Positions 20,088 through 23,977 of a stretch of 23,977 bases of DNA are shown piece by piece (the first letter of the stretch is position 1; the number at the start of each line of letters is the position of its first letter). The stretch comes from Ophioceras dolichostomum (lineage: Eukaryota; Ascomycota; Sordariomycetes; Magnaporthales; Ophioceraceae). Below the pieces are notes generated by a model that worked only from the letters and a program-made list of their open reading frames with translations, searched no databases and had not been told where the DNA came from. Location of the stretch: positions 1-23,977 of the forward strand of contig PYST01000480.1 in assembly GCA_003049485.1 (NCBI GenBank). The letters are read 5' to 3'. The position numbers and the translations under genes were made by a program.

Positions 20088-22511
20088 ATGCGAGGCGGAA
20101 AGGCACCAGAATGGCTGAGGCGGTTCATGTTCCCCGGCCTCGTGGCACACGAGGAGCGACATGAAAGCCATCGGCGTCGACATTTGAAAGAGACAGACGG
20201 GTACTCGCAGTCACGGAGATATCGTCGACGGCATCGGTCCTGTGAATCCCGCTGCTCTCACTGCGGTCGTCGTACTCGCAGAAGCCGAAGATGCCGTTCT
20301 CTGTCGACCGAATCGGTAGAAAGATACCTCCCGAGACCCTTGTCGGCTCCGAGCCACTCATCGCCTCGGCGTGATCCCGTTTTGGCTCCGAGACTCCCGG
20401 CTACCCGGCCGGCGACGACCCCCTCTGAACCACCTCGCAGGTCGAGAGAAGGGCGACATCAAGAAGAACGAGCGGCGGTGCGAGGACCCGATCGGGCTCG
20501 AAGCCGCGAGCGACATCCTGAGAACCAGGATCGAGGGCGTGAAATACAACCTGCTCGAGCAGCTCAGCCCGCACCAGCATCGGCACCTGCACCAGAACCG
20601 GTACGAGAACCGGCACGAGAACCGGCACGAGAACCAGCACCTGCCCTTGTGCTAGCGCAACCAGTCGCACGAGCCCTGCCACGAGCAGCGGTACCACCAG
20701 CACCGCGAGTCCCCTTGCCACGCCCAACACCGCCAGAGCGACCAGTGCGACCACCAACGGCACCACAGGCCGTAGCCGCACCTGCTCTAGCTGCTGCTCT
20801 CGCTGCAGATCCAGCTCCAGGCCCCGCAGTCCAGCGAAACACCGTGGCACGACGCACATGTAACATTTGCATCGAGGAGCGACTGGTGTCAGAATTTCCG
20901 CGCGCCACGATTTCACATACATGCACGCACGCAGAGTCCGGTGCGTGCATCCCATGCGTCCGTGCTAATATTCGAGCTATCCTGGAGACCAGGCTCTGGC
21001 ACAGGGACGCAATCACTTGCCCGGAGTGCCGGGAGCCTATGACCTTTGATTCTGTCCGGCAATATGCAGACCCAGACAGCTTCCGAATGTGAGTGCTCTC
21101 GCCAGTCCCGATCCTGTTGAAATCTCTGAGACCTTGAAGCTGACTCCGTTGCGATTAATCACAAACCTTCTAGCTACGACTCAAGAATCCGCGATGAAAC
21201 CCTCGAACAACTTGCCGGACGTGGGGACGGAGGCGACGGCGGCTTCTTCCGTTGCATGGAGGCCAACTGCGGGAGTGGACAGATACACGAGTCCGGCGCG
21301 ACACAGCCCATCGTGACGTGTATCGGCTGTGGCACCCGAGCCTGCTTCACGCACCGAGTGCGATGGCACGAAAACATGACATGTCAGGAGTACGACGCCT
21401 TTCTACAAGACCCTCTTAACTTCAGAAGCCAGTGGGAGATCGACAACGAGGACAACCAAGAAGCGGGCCCTGTGACGCAAGCACTTGTGGATACTATTGA
21501 AGACGCGGCGGTCCAGCAGCACGATGAAGTCGAAGCTAGACAGAGAAGAAGAAGGAGAATCAGGGGCCGGCGGGAAGCTATCGTAGCTGCAGAACCAGCG
21601 GTTCACGTCCCACCAGAGAGGCCAGCCCAGGAAGCGCTGCCCAGAGCCGAACAAAACAACCCAACGGAGCCTGGCCCCGCCGTGGCCCAAGACAGAACCG
21701 ACCGATATGACAGACCCGGGGGAGGAAGACGGCGTTTCCGACATCGATATCGCCAGCCTCCTCCTCACCCACATCGGGACTCGCCACCACCTGAACAAGA
21801 ACAACCCAACAATCAAGAGCAGCCAAACGATCAAGAGGAACAAAACAATCGAGAGCCGGCACCCGCCCCCGTCCGCCAGGCATCACCAGCACCGATAATC
21901 CCAGCCCTGGCCCCTGCCCCGGCCCCGGTCCCAGAGGCAGATACTCCATCTTCCCCTCCACCACCTCCTCCCCCGCAGCCACGACCACAGCCTCCCCCGC
22001 CGCGGGGGAGGACACTCGAACAACGCCGCGACCAACGCCGACAAGAGCGCTTCCAGGAGCGACGCAGGGCGCTGGCGCTGCAACACCAGCAGGAGAACGC
22101 CGCGTCCGAGGAGACGATGGAGCGCGTGACGAAGCGGTGCCCGCAGTGCGACGTGCCTATCCAGAAGCATCATGGCTGGTGAGTGGACCTTCTTTACTTA
22201 CCTACCTAGGTACCTACCTAGGCAATTCCAGTTTCAGCCCCTCTCCCTCCATCTCCCCCTTCCTCGCGTTGTCGTCCGGTTTCACAGGCCGACGACTCTC
22301 TTCTGATGACTGGCTGGCTCACTGGCTGACTGACCCGACCCCCTCCCTGAATTGTGACATTTTCTGTGCGTGTTTTTTATGTAGTGACCACATGACCTGC
22401 CTCAATTGCGGCTTCGCCTTTTGCTGGCTGTGCCTGGCCGACTGGCAGGCTATTGTGAGGAGTAGCAATGCGCTGCATAACGAGGGCTGTCAGTACCGCG
22501 ACCCGGCGTGA
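20088..22511 (+). CDS. RBR-type (RING1-IBR-RING2) E3 ubiquitin-protein ligase
   Basis: RBR ligases accept ubiquitin from an E2 at RING1 and pass it via a Cys thioester in RING2 to a substrate. Exons are 20088-21088, 21174-22178 and 22385-22511; both introns start GTGAGT and end TAG. The product is 710 aa. RING1: C258, C261, C279, H281, C287, C290, C311, C314. IBR: C361, C366, C383, C386, C391, H394, H399, C404, with His in place of the usual sixth Cys. RING2: C656, C659, catalytic C669 in HHGCDHMTC, C674, C677, C682, C685, then H700 and C704 as likely last ligands. The N-terminus is Arg-rich with four Cys (52-69), then Pro/Ala/Arg-rich with PAREPAREP repeats. A 250-residue Pro/Gln/Asn-rich linker separates IBR from RING2, far longer than in ARIH-type enzymes. 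ATG 20088 is the first in frame after a TAG at 20025, with G at -3. The substrate is unknown. Confidence 0.93.
22179..22384 (+). other. RBR gene intron 2, splitting the catalytic Cys codon
   Basis: The intron is 206 nt with GTGAGT donor and TAG acceptor. The upstream exon ends in TG and the downstream exon begins with T, together making the TGT codon of C669, the predicted catalytic residue. If retained, the frame reads Trp then TGA, ending the protein just before the active Cys. The intron also holds a TACC-type repeat with the palindrome TACCTAGGTA at 22203-22212, and CTGAC branch-point candidates near 22327. Confidence 0.85.
22198..22222. repeat. TACC/GGTA tetranucleotide repeat with palindrome
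   Basis: Four TACCTA-type units (TTACCTACCTAGG, then TACCTACCTAGG) lie inside RBR intron 2 and include the palindrome TACCTAGGTA (22203-22212). The same motif family occurs in other non-coding parts of the window (2521-2540, 17502-17513, 17660-17669, 18379-18388). Confidence 0.75.
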
Positions 22512-23498
22512 TGAGCACGACGTATGGATTTGTTTTGTGCGTGATGACTTTCACTTGACGCGGGTTGGATGGCTTCGTGATTTGGCTGTCGTCAGGGGTC
22601 CTCTGATTTTCTTCCATGCTTCTGCCTTCCGCTTGCGTTCCTGATTTTGGATGGGGTTAGTTTATCGAATTCTGCGTTGCGTTTTCTGTTTTAGCTATTA
22701 TCCAAGTCTCGAGGTAGAATGATGTTGATGCTCTTCTCACGAAATCTCTTGATCATTGACGCGCCCCTGAACCCCCTGAATTGATAAGATAAAGCAGCTG
22801 GGTAGCTGCTGAGATAAGCATCGGCAAATCGAAATCTTCCTAACGTTAGTTGATGCTATCGGCACATGAGGTGACATCTTATCTTGCTTACCAAATCTGG
22901 CCGTTCTGGCCGTGCATCCACAGAGAGTGAAGCTATTCCGAGACAACATCAGTTCTATTTTCCAAGTTAACTGTGGCGACCACGTTGCCATGTACACGAG
23001 CTACCGCGCATTGAAAATGTTCAAAATCGATTTCAGCCTGACTGGAACTATGTTTCCGAAATTGAGAATGATACGATCGAGAAATTCCCAGCCTCTAAGA
23101 ATCTGCGCGATACCCCCATGCGCCCCTGGAAAAGTATTCAACTTCAAGTATAAGCTCCCGTACAGTCCAAGGGAAAGCGAAGGCTCAATCTATGAGGTCT
23201 CGACGCCATAGCTCTCGCCCGTGTCCAGCCTCTCCCTCTTTGGACCTGGCATTTGTGTCCCCAGCACGTCATCGTCAACACGAGGAGGCGTGTCACTTCT
23301 ACCTCCCTCCACTGTCCATCCGTATTTCCGCACCTCGGGCCCCGAAGTACCGGTGGGCTCTCGGATTCCCAGTGCTTGCTGCCCCTGACCCCAGGCCCCT
23401 AGCTCGTCCATGCACGTTTGTGTGATACATCTCAAGCTAATCATCAACGCGGACCCTACCGTCCACGAGGCCAGGTTGTCGCGAAGGCACCGTCGAGT
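22512..23498. other. Convergent intergenic region between RBR and SNF2 genes
   Basis: The region lies between two gene 3' ends. I see no supported gene; a plus-strand frame at 22912-23211 has no ATG until 22988 (73 codons) and no known domain. The notable content is a GATA-site and dyad module at 22782-22818 with a further reverse GATA site at 22878-22884. Confidence 0.5.
22782..22884. promoter_or_regulatory. Clustered GATA-factor sites around an E-box-like dyad
   Basis: TGATAAGATAA (22782-22792) carries two overlapping GATA cores. It is followed directly by AGCAGCT-GGGT-AGCTGCT (22793-22810), a perfect 7-bp inverted repeat whose left arm starts a CAGCTG E-box. Next comes GAGATAAG (22811-22818), and CTTATCT (22878-22884) is a reverse-strand GATA site. 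Fungal GATA regulators (AreA/NIT2 for nitrogen, SreA for iron, WC-1 for light) bind such sites, usually in clusters. Which transcript would respond is unclear. Confidence 0.45.
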
Positions 23499-23977
23499 TT
23501 ACAGCAGGCGTCGAAGCTCCTAGGATCCGTCGCTTCATGTCAACATGCAGGCTTTCGGCTCACGGCTTGCACATAGGTACCTCAGGCAGTCTTCAATTCT
23601 CTCCATGGCGGAGCAGGAGGAAGGGGAGGGGAGAAAGAGTCATAGATAGAGGGGGATTGCCGTACATGGAGCCTATCCAGAGTGTCTTCGGACTGGCTGC
23701 CGTCGTGGGCAGACAGAAGCACGCCGGCCAGCTGCTTCTTCTTCTTTTGGAGCTTCATGACTTCCTGTGGTGGTTGATGCTTGCTATGTCAGCTAGGTCC
23801 CCGGCCTCGTAAGTACGCCATTTCTCGACGCAGTTGAAGTTCTTGGCGGGTTGCGCGAGGACTTGCCTCTTCGAAGGAGTCCCGTATGTAGAAGCGGATC
23901 GTGGTGACCTCTTGCGTCTGTCCGATGCGATGGATCCGCGCGAGAGCCTGGTCTTCGAGGGTCGGATTCCTGTGAAT
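23499..23977 (-). CDS. SNF2-family DNA-dependent ATPase, 3' end (partial)
   Basis: This is the C-terminal end of a SNF2/Rad5-Rad16-like ATPase, a family that remodels chromatin or acts in DNA repair in the nucleus; the 5' part lies beyond the window. Exon A (23977-23867) encodes NPTLEDQALARIHRIGQ, helicase motif VI with the QxxxRxxRxGQ pattern, followed by TQEVTTIRFYIRDSFEE. Next is a GC-AG intron (23866-23765: GAG|GCAAGT donor, GCTGAC branch point, CACAG acceptor, phase 0). Exon B (23764-23666, 33 codons) reads EVMKLQKKKKQLAG onward, as in the family. A last intron (23665-23520, GTACGG to CCTAG) leads to a six-codon exon ELRRLL and TAA at 23501-23499, a usual C-terminus for these proteins. 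If that last intron is not used, the frame runs on to TGA at 23584-23582. The subfamily is uncertain. The usual Trp before NPT is Arg here. Confidence 0.85.
23765..23866 (-). other. GC-AG intron in the SNF2 gene
   Basis: A 102-nt intron with a GC donor in the strong context GAG|GCAAGT and a perfect GCTGAC branch site. Removing it joins IRDSFEE to EVMKLQKKKK, the conserved order in SNF2 proteins. If retained, translation continues for 25 codons and stops at the TGA inside the branch site. Confidence 0.8.

Noticed and set aside
6313..22511. A biosynthetic or otherwise co-functional gene cluster
   Set aside because: Antiporter, chitosanase, membrane protein and ubiquitin ligase share no pathway, are on mixed strands and are separated by kilobases. 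No synthase or tailoring enzyme is present.
22912..23211. Plus-strand open frame downstream of the GATA module
   Set aside because: It opens with GTG, has its first ATG at 22988 and no known domain. Retained only as part of the regulatory-module question.

Overview
This window is nuclear DNA of a filamentous ascomycete, most likely a Sordariomycete. Genes are intron-poor and GC-rich at third codon positions. Introns are short (about 85-206 nt) with GTRAGN-type donors and CTGAC/CTAAC branch points. Gene content is typically fungal: a GH75 chitosanase, a Kha1-type K+/H+ antiporter and a Cys-rich single-pass membrane protein. The sequence has one ambiguous base (N at 3857). I see no tRNA, rRNA, intact transposon, CRISPR array or secondary-metabolite cluster.

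Layout from left to right. (1) 989-4329 (+): a repeat-rich locus of unknown function. Exon 1 encodes a 497-residue reading with a KAE[QLR]A pentad helix and a tryptophan-rich domain. A good intron (2479-2594) joins it to a second exon with tandem 45-residue units and Asp/His blocks. One in-frame TAG at 3268-3270 separates this from a third open segment (3271-4329) holding a (TEEE)n acidic tract. It is unresolved whether this is one gene, two genes or a broken gene. (2) 6313-9361 (+): a CPA2/Kha1-type cation/proton antiporter of 963 aa, with one intron. (3) 11277-10253 (-): a secreted GH75 chitosanase of 315 aa with an unusual Gly/Ser-rich and acidic tail. (4) 17259-15846 (-): a 12-Cys, Ser/Thr-rich, single-pass membrane protein of 431 aa. 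(5) 20088-22511 (+): a 710-aa RING1-IBR-RING2 (RBR) E3 ubiquitin ligase whose predicted catalytic Cys codon is split by an intron. (6) 23977-23499 (-): the 3' end of a SNF2-family DNA-dependent ATPase, including a GC-AG intron; the 5' part lies beyond the window.

The genes do not form an obvious pathway or operon-like unit and read as ordinary, unlinked fungal genes. Long gene-free stretches (4330-6312, 11278-15845, 17260-20087, 22512-23498) hold pyrimidine tracts, TACC/GGTA tetranucleotide motifs, short hairpins and a compact GATA-site module. The strongest leads are the interrupted repeat-protein locus, the split catalytic codon of the RBR ligase, the GC-AG intron in the SNF2 gene, the Cys-rich receptor-like protein and the GATA/dyad module between two convergent genes. 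All gene models are read by eye from splice signals and protein-family memory; no search was run.
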